Notes under the pieces: generated by a model
What the model saw: only the letters and a program-made list of their open reading frames with translations
The model's database searches: none
Told to the model about the DNA's origin: nothing
Made by a program: the position numbers and the translations under genes
DNA from: Microbacterium sp. BR1
GTDB taxonomy: Bacteria; Actinomycetota; Actinomycetes; Actinomycetales; Microbacteriaceae
Length of the DNA stretch: 64,000 bases
Assembly: GCF_002812725.1 (NCBI RefSeq)
Contig: NZ_NMUN01000005.1
Location: forward strand, 1-64,000
Reading direction: 5' to 3'
Part shown: piece after piece, positions 35,478 through 44,743 of the stretch
How the letters are laid out: every line of letters begins with the position of its first letter
Position numbering within the stretch: position 1 is the stretch's first letter

Positions 35478-37174
35478 CGAACACGGCAGGCACCACGCGT
35501 GCGATCGTCGTGGGCAGCGGCATCGCGGGACTGACCGTCGCCCTGCACGCCGCGCGCGCCGGTGTGCACGTCACGCTCGTGACGAAGGACGTGCTCGAGC
35601 ACGCCAACACCCGGTACGCGCAGGGCGGCATCGCGGGCGTCATGTTCGCCGACGATCGGGCGGCCGATCACGCGCGCGACACTCTCGCCGCGGCCGCCGG
35701 ACTCGGTGACCCCGCCGCTGTCGAGGTGCTCGTGGCCGAGGGGCCGGAACGCATCCGCGAACTCATCGCGCTCGGGGTCGCGTTCGACCGCGACGCATCC
35801 GGAGCGTTCGTCAAGGGACTCGAGGCCGCGCACTCGTACCCGCGCGTCCTGCACGCGGGCGGCGACGCAACCGGTACGGCGATCGAGACCGCGCTCGTCG
35901 CGGCGGTTCGCGTCGCGGGCGTCGCGATCCTCGAACACGCCTTTCTCGTCGACCTGGTGCGTGAGGACGACGGCGCCGTGACCGGTGTCGATCTGCTCAC
36001 CCAGGACGGCCGGCGGATGCTCCGGGCCGACGCCGTCGTGATCGCGACCGGCGGGGCGGGCCAGCTGTACGCGCACACGACGAACCCGTCCGTCGCGACC
36101 GGCGACGGCATCGCCGCGGCGATGCGCGCGGGTGCCGAGGTCACCGATCTCGAGTTCGTCCAGTTCCACCCCACGGTGCTCGCGGCGGGCGAGCCGTTCC
36201 TGATCTCGGAGGCCGTCCGCGGCGAGGGGGCCACCCTCATCGACGACGATGGCCGCCGATTCCTGTTCGACGCGCATCCCGACGGCGAGCTCGCCCCGCG
36301 CGATGTCGTCGCCCGCGCGATCGCGCTGCGGATGGGCGAGCAGGGGGGTCGGCCCGTGCACCTCGACGCGACACGACTGGGCTCGACTCGATCGGGCCCG
36401 GCCGGACGCGCATCGACGGCATCGTTCCTGGCGCGTCGCTTCCCCACGATCGACGCGGCCGTGCGCGACCGCGGGCTGGACTGGGCACGCGAGCCGATTC
36501 CCGTCACGCCCGCCGCGCACTACCTGATGGGCGGGATCGTGACGGATCTGGACGGCCGGACCAGCCTGCCGGGGTTGTATGCGGTCGGTGAGGCCGCGCG
36601 CACGGGCGTCCACGGGGCGAATCGCCTGGCATCGAATTCGCTGCTCGAGGGTGCCGTCTTCGGCGCCCGTGCCGCCGCCGCCCTGGCCGCATCGCGCCCC
36701 GCCCGTCCCGCTCCCCTCACCCGTCCCACTGATCCCGCTCCCCTGGCAGAAGATGCCACCTCCCGCCCCACGACATCGCACCGACTGCCAGGCGAGCGGG
36801 TCCGACCACCGTTCACGCGGGCCGGGCTGCAGCGGGTGATGTGGGAGGGCGCCGGGGTCGTGCGGGACGAGCGCGGGATGCTCCGGGCGCAGAGCCTGGT
36901 CGACGGCTGGCTCGCGCAGCGCGCCAGCATCAGCAGCAGCTCCGGCTCCGGCTCGGGCACCGCCGCGCCCGCCTCGCAGGCCGACTTCGAGGACGACAAC
37001 CTGCTGCAACTCGCGGCCGCGACGATCCGTGCCGCCCTCGCACGACGCCACTCGATCGGGGCGCACTACCGCAGCGACGACCCCGGCCATGCGTCCCTCC
37101 GCACCGCGCGACGAGAGCCCGCGGCATCCGTCACCCCCGCCGACCCCGCCCTCGTGGGGAGCGCAGGATGCTGA
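35474..37174 (+). CDS. nadB: L-aspartate oxidase
   Basis: A 566-residue flavoprotein that oxidises aspartate to iminoaspartate for NadA. FAD-binding IVVGSGIAGLTVALHAA, substrate-loop RYAQGGIAGVMFADD, and the C-terminal FAD motif GLYAVGEAARTGVHGANRLA followed by SNSLLEGAVFGARAA are all present. A Pro/Thr-rich spacer (about residues 410-440) and a Ser/Gly-rich stretch (SSSSGSGSGT) are low-complexity insertions in the C-terminal helical domain. GTG 35474 overlaps the nadA TGA (GTGA). The end overlaps nadC by seven bases. Confidence 0.95.
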   Translation: MTNTAGTTRAIVVGSGIAGLTVALHAARAGVHVTLVTKDVLEHANTRYAQGGIAGVMFADDRAADHARDTLAAAAGLGDPAAVEVLVAEGPERIRELIALGVAFDRDASGAFVKGLEAAHSYPRVLHAGGDATGTAIETALVAAVRVAGVAILEHAFLVDLVREDDGAVTGVDLLTQDGRRMLRADAVVIATGGAGQLYAHTTNPSVATGDGIAAAMRAGAEVTDLEFVQFHPTVLAAGEPFLISEAVRGEGATLIDDDGRRFLFDAHPDGELAPRDVVARAIALRMGEQGGRPVHLDATRLGSTRSGPAGRASTASFLARRFPTIDAAVRDRGLDWAREPIPVTPAAHYLMGGIVTDLDGRTSLPGLYAVGEAARTGVHGANRLASNSLLEGAVFGARAAAALAASRPARPAPLTRPTDPAPLAEDATSRPTTSHRLPGERVRPPFTRAGLQRVMWEGAGVVRDERGMLRAQSLVDGWLAQRASISSSSGSGSGTAAPASQADFEDDNLLQLAAATIRAALARRHSIGAHYRSDDPGHASLRTARREPAASVTPADPALVGSAGC

Positions 37175-38055
37175 CCCGCGCCGCGATCGATCGTGCCGTC
37201 TCTGCGGCGCTCGAAGAAGACGCGCCCTGGGGCGACATCACCAGCGAATCGCTCATCCCCGCGACGGCGACCGCCCGCGCCGAGTTGATCGCGCGCGAGC
37301 CTGGGGTCTTCAGCGGCGGCGGGGTCTTCGCCGCCGCTTTCCGGCTCACCGATCCCGCGATTCGCGTGAAGCTCCTGGTCGCCGACGGCGACGAGTTCGC
37401 CCCGGGCGCGGTCCTCGCGATCGCCGAGGGGCCGGCGCGGGGCGTGCTAACGGCCGAGCGTGTCGCCCTGAACTTCACGCAGCGGATGTCGGGAATCGCG
37501 ACCCTCACGGCGCGCTTCGTCGCCGAGGTCGCCCACACGGGGGCCCGGATCGCCGACACCCGCAAGACCACGCCGGGGCTGCGCGCCTTCGAACGCCACG
37601 CGGTGACGAGCGGCGGTGGCCACAACCACCGGCATTCCCTGTCGGACGCGGTGATGGCCAAAGACAATCACCTCGCGGTCCTCCAGCGCAACGGCGTATC
37701 GGTCACGGCCGCGCTGCAAGGCGCGATCGCGCGGCTGCCGCACACGACGCACGTCGAGGTCGAGGTCGATCGCCTCGACCAGATCGAGCCCGTGCTGGCG
37801 GCCGGTATCGGGACGATCCTGCTCGACAACTTCTCGATCGATGACCTCCGGCGCGGCGTGGAGCAGGTCGCTGGCCGCGCGATCGTCGACGCGAGCGGCG
37901 GGGTTCGGCTCGACACGGTGCGAGCGATCGCCGAAACGGGCGTGGACGTCATCTCGGTCGGAGCCTTGACCCACTCGGCCCGCGCGCTCGATCTCGGCCT
38001 CGACGTACGTGTGGACGACCCCGCCGCGGACGATCCGACGACCGCCGAGAGCTGA
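37168..38055 (+). CDS. nadC: Nicotinate-nucleotide pyrophosphorylase (carboxylating)
   Basis: A 295-residue quinolinate phosphoribosyltransferase that makes nicotinate mononucleotide. Diagnostic motifs: EDAPWGDITSESLIP at the start, NFTQRMSGIATLT, the PRPP/quinolinate-binding DTRKTTPGLRAFER, and GGGHNHRHSLSDAVMAKDNH. ILLDNFSIDDLRRGV and VDASGGVRLDTVRAIAETGV complete the barrel. ATG 37168 overlaps the end of nadB and is preceded by GCAGG. Completes the nadABC de novo NAD pathway. Confidence 0.96.
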   Translation: MLTRAAIDRAVSAALEEDAPWGDITSESLIPATATARAELIAREPGVFSGGGVFAAAFRLTDPAIRVKLLVADGDEFAPGAVLAIAEGPARGVLTAERVALNFTQRMSGIATLTARFVAEVAHTGARIADTRKTTPGLRAFERHAVTSGGGHNHRHSLSDAVMAKDNHLAVLQRNGVSVTAALQGAIARLPHTTHVEVEVDRLDQIEPVLAAGIGTILLDNFSIDDLRRGVEQVAGRAIVDASGGVRLDTVRAIAETGVDVISVGALTHSARALDLGLDVRVDDPAADDPTTAES

Positions 38056-38060
38056 CGCAC

Positions 38061-39224
38061 ATGCTGTATCTCGACAACGCCGCGACGACACCGGTTCGCC
38101 GCGAGGCGCTCGACGCGATGCTGCCGTACGTGACGACCGAATTCGGCAACCCGTCGAGCCACCACACCGTCGGCGAGCGCGCCGCCGAGGCACTCGCAAC
38201 GGCCCGAGCGGCGGTCGGCCGGGCGCTGGGCATGCGGCAGAGCGATGTCGTCTTCACGTCGGGTGGTACCGAGGCGAACAACCTCGCCGTCAAGGGCATC
38301 GCGATCGCCGCACGACTGGCCCGCGACGCCCGTCACGTGATCACGACACCGATCGAACACGAGTCGATCCTCGAGTCCGTCGACTACCTGCGCCGTGTCC
38401 ACGGCTTCGCGGTCACACAGCTCCCGGTCGACGCATTCGGACGGGTCGATCCCGCCGACCTCCAGGCTGCGCTCCGCGACGACACGGCGCTCGTGACCCT
38501 CGGTTACGCCAACAACGAGATCGGGACGATTCAGGATGTCTCGGCTCTCGCCGCCATCGCCCGCGGACGACGGGTCCCGATCCACATCGACGCGGTACAG
38601 GCCGCGGGATGGCTCGATCTGTCGGCCGCCGACCTCGGCGTCGACGCGATCTCGATCGCGGGGCACAAGGTCGGCGCTCCCGCGGGCACCGGCGTGCTCG
38701 CCGTTCGCGGGCGGGTTCCGCTCGAGCCCCTCATGCACGGTGGCGGCCAGGAACGCGGCCGCCGGAGCGGCACCGAGAACGTCGCCGGGGCGGTCGCGCT
38801 GGCGACCGCTCTGACGCTCGCCGAGACCGAACGCGCCGACGCATCCGCTCGGGTCGCGGCGCTCCGCGACGGGTTCATCGCGCGTGTCCTCGATACCGTG
38901 CCGACGGCTCGGCTGACGGGCGATCCCGCTCATCGGCTACCGGGCACGGCCAGCTTCACGTTCGCGGGAACGAGCGGCGAAGCCGTGCTGCTCGAACTCG
39001 AACGCCGAGGCATCGTGTCATCGAGCGGGTCGGCGTGCGCGGCCGGCAGCGACGAGCCCTCGCACGTGCTGCTCGCGGTCGGCATTCCCGCCGAGGTGGC
39101 GCAGACATCCGTCCGCTTCACCTTCTCGGCGCGACGGACGGATTCCCTCGAAACCATTGCCGCTGCTCACACGCTGGCCGACGCCGTCGCGGCCTCGGTC
39201 TCCGCCGTACAATCGGCCGCATGA
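38061..39224 (+). CDS. Cysteine desulfurase (NifS/IscS-like)
   Basis: A 387-residue fold-type I PLP enzyme that transfers sulfur from cysteine. It starts MLYLDNAATTPVRREALDAM, has the PLP Lys in ISIAGHKVGAPAGTGV and the sulfur-accepting Cys in SSGSACAAGSDEPSHVL. Location five bases after nadC, in a nadABC operon, suggests it supplies sulfur for the NadA [4Fe-4S] cluster, as NifS-like partners do in other bacteria; that role is inferred. Its stop overlaps the start of the glycosyltransferase. Confidence 0.92.
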   Translation: MLYLDNAATTPVRREALDAMLPYVTTEFGNPSSHHTVGERAAEALATARAAVGRALGMRQSDVVFTSGGTEANNLAVKGIAIAARLARDARHVITTPIEHESILESVDYLRRVHGFAVTQLPVDAFGRVDPADLQAALRDDTALVTLGYANNEIGTIQDVSALAAIARGRRVPIHIDAVQAAGWLDLSAADLGVDAISIAGHKVGAPAGTGVLAVRGRVPLEPLMHGGGQERGRRSGTENVAGAVALATALTLAETERADASARVAALRDGFIARVLDTVPTARLTGDPAHRLPGTASFTFAGTSGEAVLLELERRGIVSSSGSACAAGSDEPSHVLLAVGIPAEVAQTSVRFTFSARRTDSLETIAAAHTLADAVAASVSAVQSAA

Positions 39225-40192
39225 GCATGAGCACCGATGCGGTCGTCACGCTCGTCGTGGCGGGGTTGAATGTCGCGCCTTACGCCCGCGAGGCGCTGGA
39301 TTCGGTGCGAGCACAGACCCTCGCGAACTGGCGCGCGATCCTGATCGACGACGCGTCGACGGACGACACGCGACAGATCTTCGCCGACGCGGCCGCGACG
39401 GATGACCGCTTCGTGCTCGAGGAACCGTCGGACCGCCGGGGACTCGGCGCCGCCCGCAACGCGGGACTCGCCCGCGTGCGCACCCCGTTCGTCGGGTTTC
39501 TCGACGCGGACGACATCCTTGCTCCGGACGCTCTCGCCCGGCTCGTCGCGACGCTCGAGCGGACCGGCAGCGACTTCGCGGCCGGTGCGTACGTGCGGCT
39601 GAGGCCGGACGGACCGGGGTATGCGGTCGGCGCGGTGCAACCGTGGGTCGCCGCCGCGACGGACCCCGAACGCTCGGCGACGACGATCGACGAGCACCCC
39701 GAGGCATCCGGGAACATCGTCGCGTGGTCGAAGGTCAGCCGCACCGACTTCTGGCGTCGGACCGGGCTGCGCTTTCCCGAGGGACGCCTCTACGAAGACC
39801 AGATCGTGGCGCAGGCCATGTACACCCGCGCGCGGGCGTTCGATGTCATCCCCGATGTCGTCGTGCAGTGGCGTGTGCGAGCGGATGGCACATCCATCAC
39901 CCAACGAGAGGGAGAGCTGTCCGTGCTCCGTGACGCGCTCGACGCGATGAGCGCCGGGCTCGGGCTGCTGCGCGAGGCGGGGGCGGCGCGAGCCGTGCAG
40001 GCCCGCGCCGCCCTGATCCTGACGATGGACGTACCGCGACTCGCCGCGATCGCGCGCCAACACCCCGACGACGCCTACCGGCGCTCGCTCGGGACGTTCA
40101 CTCGAGCCGTGTGGCTGGCGGCGGATGAGTCCACCCGCTCCGCACTGGACTCGGACGCGGCCACGACGGTCGCCGCGGTCTCGCTCTGGTAG
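39221..40192 (+). CDS. Family 2 glycosyltransferase
   Basis: A 323-residue GT-A glycosyltransferase. The nucleotide-sugar site shows LVVAGLNVAPYAREALDSVR, RAILIDDASTDDTRQI and the DxD-type FLDADDILAPDAL; RLYEDQIVAQAMYTRA holds a probable catalytic acid. No membrane helices are seen, so it acts at the cytoplasmic face. Donor and acceptor are unknown. ATG 39221 overlaps the cysteine desulfurase TGA (ATGA), placing it last in the nad operon although no functional link is apparent; a second ATG at 39227 is possible. Confidence 0.85.
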   Translation: MSMSTDAVVTLVVAGLNVAPYAREALDSVRAQTLANWRAILIDDASTDDTRQIFADAAATDDRFVLEEPSDRRGLGAARNAGLARVRTPFVGFLDADDILAPDALARLVATLERTGSDFAAGAYVRLRPDGPGYAVGAVQPWVAAATDPERSATTIDEHPEASGNIVAWSKVSRTDFWRRTGLRFPEGRLYEDQIVAQAMYTRARAFDVIPDVVVQWRVRADGTSITQREGELSVLRDALDAMSAGLGLLREAGAARAVQARAALILTMDVPRLAAIARQHPDDAYRRSLGTFTRAVWLAADESTRSALDSDAATTVAAVSLW

Positions 40193-40245
40193 ACCCCGCC
40201 CCGTGAACGAGCGCCGCGCTCGACGGCACCGGTGATCCGGATCTA

Positions 40246-40323
40246 CACCGCGAGGGCTGCAGTTCTCGGCATCCGCGCCGTCGATCGACGTAGCGGATGC
40301 CCCGAACTGCAGCCCTCGCGGTG
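40246..40323. terminator. Near-perfect 78-base hairpin between convergent operons
   Basis: Outer arms of 20 bp are perfect (40246-40265 against 40304-40323, core CGCGAGGGCTGCAGTTC). Inner arms GGCATCCGC (40268-40276) and GCGGATGCC (40293-40301) are perfect, and the centre CGTCGATCGACG (40279-40290) is itself a palindrome. Only a few bases are unpaired. It lies between the stops of the nad operon and an MFS gene, so it is a likely bidirectional terminator, though much longer than needed. Confidence 0.75.
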
Positions 40324-40355
40324 CTCGGAGCCCGCGCAGGGCCCGGGCGGGGCGG

Positions 40356-41867
40356 TCAGTGCGCGATGACGGGCTCGGCCTCCGTCGCCGCCGGTCGACC
40401 GTGTGCGAGCGAGATGCCATCGCCCCGCCGTCGATACAGGAACGCGGCGACGACGAAACCGATCGCGAAGAAGCCCGCACCCCACCAGTACGCGACGCTG
40501 TAGCTCTGGATGGCCGCCTCTGCGAGCACCTCCGGCGTAGCGGGACCGTTGGCCGTCACGTACGCGGTCAGGGCCGTCGCGGCCAGGGTGTTCAACAGCG
40601 CCGTGCCGATCGATCCGCCGACCTGCTGGCTCGTGTTGACCATGGCGGAAGCGACACCCGCGAACTGCGGATCGACGCCCAGCGTCGCGGTCTGCATCGC
40701 CCCGGGCATGATCGATCCCATCGCGAGTCCCATCACCATGAGCGCGGGCAGGATGTCGCCGATGTAGCCGCTGTCGTGACCCAACCGCGTCAGGAGGATC
40801 ATGGCGATCACGCCGAGGACCATGCCGATCGGCACGATGATCTTCGGTCCGAAGCGCGGCAGGAAGATGTTCGTCGAGAGCTGCGCCGCGAGGATCAGCA
40901 TCACGATCATGGGCAGGAAGGAGAGCCCCGTCTGCATCGCGGTGTAGCCGAGCGAGACCTGCAGGTAGTACGTGACGAACAGGAAGACCCCGAACATCCC
41001 GGCTCCGGCGATCAGCACGGAGATGTACGACGCTCCGCGGTTGCGGTCGAGCACGATCGGCAATGGCAGGAGCGGGTGACGCGAGCGGCGCTGCCACAGC
41101 ACGAAAGCGATGAGCAGCACGCCCGACCCCGCGAGCATCCCCCACGACAACGGCGAGTCCCAGCCATCCGTCTCGGCGTTCGAGAAGCCGTAGACGAGCA
41201 GGAACAGGGCACCCGATGCCGCGAGCGTGCCCGGGATGTCGAGGGTCGGACGCGGACCCGTGCGGGTCACGTGACCGACGAACAGGGTCGCGCCGATGAT
41301 GGCCACGAGCGCGATGAAGACGTTGATGTAGAGATTCCAGCGCCAGTCGAAGTACTCGGTCAGGAATCCCCCGAGCAACAGGCCGATCGCACCGCCGGCT
41401 CCGGCGATCGCGCCGAACACACCGAAGGCGCGGGCGCGCTCGCGCGGGATGGTGAAGGTCGTCGTCAGCATCGCGAGCGCGGTTGGCGCGAGCATGGCCG
41501 CGAAGACGCCCTGGAGAGCTCGGGCCGCGACCAGCACGCCGAAGGTCGGCGCCGCTCCGCCGAGGGCCGATGCCAGCGCGAAACCGACCAGTCCGATGAC
41601 GAACGTGCGCTTGCGCCCGATCAGGTCCGAGAGCCTGCCGCCGAGCAGCAGAAGGCTTCCGAACGCCAGCGCGTAGGCCGTGACGACCCACTGCCGGTCG
41701 CCGTTCGAGAAACCGAGGTCGGCCTGCGCGGCCGGGAGGGCGATGTTCACGACGGTCGCATCGAGCACGACCATCAGCTGAGCGAGTCCGACGGTTGCGA
41801 GAGTCCACCACCGGCGGGACGAGGGCGCCGTCGTCGTGGCGCCAACGGAAGAGGAGGTCTGTGACAT
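40356..41867 (-). CDS. DHA2-family MFS drug efflux transporter
   Basis: A 503-residue, 14-helix major facilitator. Motifs: LAQLMVVLDATVVNIALPAA in helix 1 (motif D1 of the 14-TMS family), GRLSDLIGRKRTFVIGLVGF (motif A), and motif C-like GAIAGAGGAIGLLLGGFLTE. The protein is of the EmrB/QacA drug:H+ antiporter type; the substrate cannot be predicted. I chose ATG 41867 (GAGGAGG-like sequence lies inside the coding side, and an ATG at 41879 would add MVFG). It is divergent from the TetR gene, with shared repeated operator-like sites between them. Confidence 0.88.
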   Translation of the reverse strand: MSQTSSSVGATTTAPSSRRWWTLATVGLAQLMVVLDATVVNIALPAAQADLGFSNGDRQWVVTAYALAFGSLLLLGGRLSDLIGRKRTFVIGLVGFALASALGGAAPTFGVLVAARALQGVFAAMLAPTALAMLTTTFTIPRERARAFGVFGAIAGAGGAIGLLLGGFLTEYFDWRWNLYINVFIALVAIIGATLFVGHVTRTGPRPTLDIPGTLAASGALFLLVYGFSNAETDGWDSPLSWGMLAGSGVLLIAFVLWQRRSRHPLLPLPIVLDRNRGASYISVLIAGAGMFGVFLFVTYYLQVSLGYTAMQTGLSFLPMIVMLILAAQLSTNIFLPRFGPKIIVPIGMVLGVIAMILLTRLGHDSGYIGDILPALMVMGLAMGSIMPGAMQTATLGVDPQFAGVASAMVNTSQQVGGSIGTALLNTLAATALTAYVTANGPATPEVLAEAAIQSYSVAYWWGAGFFAIGFVVAAFLYRRRGDGISLAHGRPAATEAEPVIAH

Positions 41868-41893
41868 GCCGAAAACCATATACGAGAATCATC

Positions 41894-41919
41894 CGTTCCG
41901 GATACCAAGCGTTCTGGAT
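41894..41919. promoter_or_regulatory. Direct-repeat operator candidate between MFS and tetR genes
   Basis: CGTTCCGGAT (41894-41903) and CGTTCTGGAT (41910-41919) are direct repeats 16 bp apart; the first also sits in the palindrome ATCCGTTCCGGAT. A plus-strand -10-like TAGGAT follows at 41920. Likely binding sites for the adjacent TetR protein, controlling both genes. Confidence 0.5.
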
Positions 41920-41988
41920 TAGGATGGAACACAGCACGAACGGAGCGCGAACACACGCGTGGACGCCGCGAACACGAGGAGGACCGCG

Positions 41989-42624
41989 ATGACGCAGCCC
42001 GCACCCGCTGTCGCCGACGAGGAACCGACCCGCCTCGGCCGGAAACGCGACCACTCGCGCGATGCCGACATCCTGCAGGCGGCGATCGAGATCCTCGCCG
42101 AAGAAGGCTTCGACGGCATGACGATCGACATGGTCGCGACCCGCGCGAAGGCCGGAAAAGCAACGCTCTATCGACGATGGCCCTCCAAGGCCGAGCTCGT
42201 GCTCGATGCGATCGGATGCATGAAGGCCGCCGATCTCTCGCCCGACAAGCTGCCCGACACGGGCACGCTTCGGGGCGACCTGGTCGGCATGATCAAGCCC
42301 CACACCGCCGAGGACTCCGAGCGTCGGCTCCGCGTCATGGCGGGCGTCGCCGCTCTCCTCACCCGCGAGCCGGAACTGACCGAGGCCGCCAACGCCGTGC
42401 TGATGTCGCCGCGTATCGCGGCGATCCGGGTCCTGCTCGACCGCGCTCGCGTGCGGGGCGAGATCCGGGCGGACGCGGATCTGGACGCGCTCGCGAGACT
42501 CCTCCCCGCTCTGGCCGCGTTCCGCGGGCTGGTCGAGCGAAAGCCGATCGACCGCGAGTACCAGATTTCCGTGATCGACGGCATCCTGCTCCCTGCCGCC
42601 GGGGTCGCGCGTCCCCCGAGCTGA
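41989..42624 (+). CDS. TetR-family transcriptional regulator
   Basis: A 211-residue repressor. The N-terminal helix-turn-helix reads ILQAAIEILAEEGFDGMTID, then ATRAKAGKATLYRRWPSKAE (about residues 28-73), the typical TetR_N domain; the C-terminal part resembles the TetR_C domain of drug-responsive repressors. GAGGAGG lies 6 nt before ATG 41989, so this start is preferred over the GTG at 41959. It is divergent from the MFS pump and probably represses it. Its stop is 28 bp from the convergent ABC exporter. Confidence 0.88.
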   Translation: MTQPAPAVADEEPTRLGRKRDHSRDADILQAAIEILAEEGFDGMTIDMVATRAKAGKATLYRRWPSKAELVLDAIGCMKAADLSPDKLPDTGTLRGDLVGMIKPHTAEDSERRLRVMAGVAALLTREPELTEAANAVLMSPRIAAIRVLLDRARVRGEIRADADLDALARLLPALAAFRGLVERKPIDREYQISVIDGILLPAAGVARPPS

Positions 42625-42652
42625 CCCGCAGGTCCTGGCCCGACTCGCTCGC

Positions 42653-44530
42653 TCAGCCGAGCCCGCTGGATGCCTCGACCTGGCGCATCGCCAGCTCGGC
42701 GTACAGGCCGCCGTCCGCCATGAGCTCGGAGTGCGTGCCCGTCTCGACGATGCGCCCGCCCTCGACCACGTGAATGACGTCGGCGCCCACCACGGTCGAG
42801 AGGCGGTGCGCGATCGACAGGGTCGTGCGGCCCCGGGCCGCGGCATCCAGCGCCTGCTGCACGACTCGCTCCGAGACCGTGTCCAGCGCGCTCGTCGCCT
42901 CGTCGAGCAGCAGCACGGGCGGGTCCTTCAACAGCACCCGCGCGATCGCGATGCGTTGCTTCTCGCCCCCGGAGAGACGGTAGCCGCGTTCGCCGACGAC
43001 GGTGTCGTATCCGTCCGCGAAGCGTTCGATCACGTGGTGGATGTTCGCCGCACGGCAGGCCTCTTCGAGCTCGGCCTGCGTGGCCTCCGGCTTGGCGTAG
43101 GCGAGGTTCTCGCGCACCGTCGCGTGGAACAGATAGGTCTCCTGCGACACGATGCCGATGTTCTCGATGATCGAGGCTTGACGAAGGTCCCGGACGTCGG
43201 CACCGGCGAAGAGAACCGAGCCCGACGAGGCCTCGTAGAGGCGCGGCGCGAGGTACAGGATCGTCGTCTTGCCGGCCCCGCTCGGTCCGACGAAGGCGAC
43301 GTGCTGCCCGGGCTCGGCGACGAACGAGACGCGGTCCAGGGTCGGACGACTCGTCCCCGAGGCATCGGGGTAGCGGAAGCTCACATCGCGGAACTCCACG
43401 CGCCCGAGCGGCCCCGGTGCGTCCGCGACGTCGATCGCGACGGGCGACTCGGAGATCGTCGGCTCGAGGTCGAGGTATTCGAAGATGCGCGCGAACAGGG
43501 CCTTGAATGTCTGCAGGTCGAGCGCCACCCGCATCAAGGCCATCAGGGGGAAGAGCAGTCGCGCCTGCACCGTCGTGAACGCCACGATGACGCCCGCGGA
43601 GATGTCGGCGCTGCCTCCGGTGATCAACAGACCGGCGACGAGGTAGATGATGGCGGGGACCGACGACATGATGATGCTCACGATCCCGAAGAACCACTGT
43701 CCCGACATCGCCTGTCGCACCTGCAGCACGACCTGGTTGCCGTTCTCGAGCGTGTAGCGCTCGATCTCGGCGCCCTGGCGGTGGAAGGCCTTCGCGAGCA
43801 GGATGCCGGAAACCGACAGTGTCTCCTGCGTGATCGCGGTGAGCTGCGAGAGGGACTCCTGCGTCTGCGCCGCGATGCGCGCGCGCACCTGGCCCACCTT
43901 CCGCTGCACGAACACCAATCCCGGCAACAGCCCGATCGCGATCAGCGTCAGTCGCCAGTCGATGAGCACCATGGCGACGACCGACGCGATCACGGTGACG
44001 GTGTTGCCCAGGATGCTCGTCATCGTGTTGGTCAGCACCCCGGCGACGCCACCCACGTCGTTCTGCAGGCGGGACTGGATGACGCCGGTCTTGGTCCGCG
44101 TGAAGAACGACAGGTCCATGGCCTGCAGGTGCGTGAACAGGCGGACGCGCAGATCCCCCGTGACGCGGTTGCCGACGGTCGAGGTGAGCCAGGACTGCAG
44201 CACGTTCAGACCCGCGGATGCCACGAACAGGCCGATCATGAGCAGTACGAGCTCCACGAGCAGGCCGAGGTTCGGGCCGGCATCGTTCGCCGGGAAGAGT
44301 GCGGAGTCGAAGATCACCTCGATGATGAGCGCGGGAACGACGCCGATCGCCGCGCTGACGACGACGAGCATGGCCGTCACGGCGAGCTTGCCGCGATACG
44401 GACGGAACAGGACGACGATGCGCCGACCCAGGAACGGGATGTCGGGGGCCTCGGCGTTGCGCTCGCGCTGGGCGTCGGAGTCGACCCCGCGGGTCAGCCC
44501 CCCGCCGAATCCCCCGCGCGCCATGGTCAT
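42653..44530 (-). CDS. ABC exporter, fused transmembrane and ATPase domains
   Basis: A 625-residue half-transporter of the MsbA/LmrA-type exporter family. Six helices span about residues 35-330, with the coupling segment HLQAMDLSFFTRTKTGVIQS. The ATPase domain (about 380-615) has Walker A GPSGAGKTTILYL, Q-loop VSQETYLFHATVRENLAYA, signature LSGGEKQRIAIARVL, Walker B VLLLDEATSALD and H-loop SIAHRLSTVVGAD. It probably homodimerises; the substrate is unknown. TAGGCT (44537-44542) ends 6 nt before ATG 44530, suggesting leaderless translation and supporting this start over the ATG two codons later. Confidence 0.92.
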   Translation of the reverse strand: MTMARGGFGGGLTRGVDSDAQRERNAEAPDIPFLGRRIVVLFRPYRGKLAVTAMLVVVSAAIGVVPALIIEVIFDSALFPANDAGPNLGLLVELVLLMIGLFVASAGLNVLQSWLTSTVGNRVTGDLRVRLFTHLQAMDLSFFTRTKTGVIQSRLQNDVGGVAGVLTNTMTSILGNTVTVIASVVAMVLIDWRLTLIAIGLLPGLVFVQRKVGQVRARIAAQTQESLSQLTAITQETLSVSGILLAKAFHRQGAEIERYTLENGNQVVLQVRQAMSGQWFFGIVSIIMSSVPAIIYLVAGLLITGGSADISAGVIVAFTTVQARLLFPLMALMRVALDLQTFKALFARIFEYLDLEPTISESPVAIDVADAPGPLGRVEFRDVSFRYPDASGTSRPTLDRVSFVAEPGQHVAFVGPSGAGKTTILYLAPRLYEASSGSVLFAGADVRDLRQASIIENIGIVSQETYLFHATVRENLAYAKPEATQAELEEACRAANIHHVIERFADGYDTVVGERGYRLSGGEKQRIAIARVLLKDPPVLLLDEATSALDTVSERVVQQALDAAARGRTTLSIAHRLSTVVGADVIHVVEGGRIVETGTHSELMADGGLYAELAMRQVEASSGLG

Positions 44531-44536
44531 CCGCTC

Positions 44537-44542
44537 AGCCTA
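44537..44542 (-). promoter_or_regulatory. -10 element of the ABC exporter gene
   Basis: TAGGCT on the minus strand ends 6 nt before the ATG at 44530; predicts a leaderless mRNA. Confidence 0.45.
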
Positions 44543-44743
44543 ATCTCGCCCGCAGACGCCGGATCGGCCGCGGCTATGATGAGTGCGCCCGGTGGCCGCG
44601 AGCCCCGTCCGAGCGCGTACACGCACGACCCGCAGGATTTCCGTTGCGCACGGGAATGCGATGTCGGTCGTCGCGGTTAGCCTGACTGTTCGCCATCCTC
44701 GGATGGCTATCGAGCCCTGCCCTGAGAATCCTGGAGACGAACG

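Noticed and set aside
35189..37090. A 633-codon minus-strand frame opposite nadA/nadB
   Set aside because: Shadow of nadA and nadB, which are certain from their motifs.
40243..42846. An 867-codon minus-strand frame overlapping the MFS gene and reading opposite tetR
   Set aside because: It reads the MFS gene in another frame and crosses the hairpin at 40246; Arg-rich with no recognisable domain.
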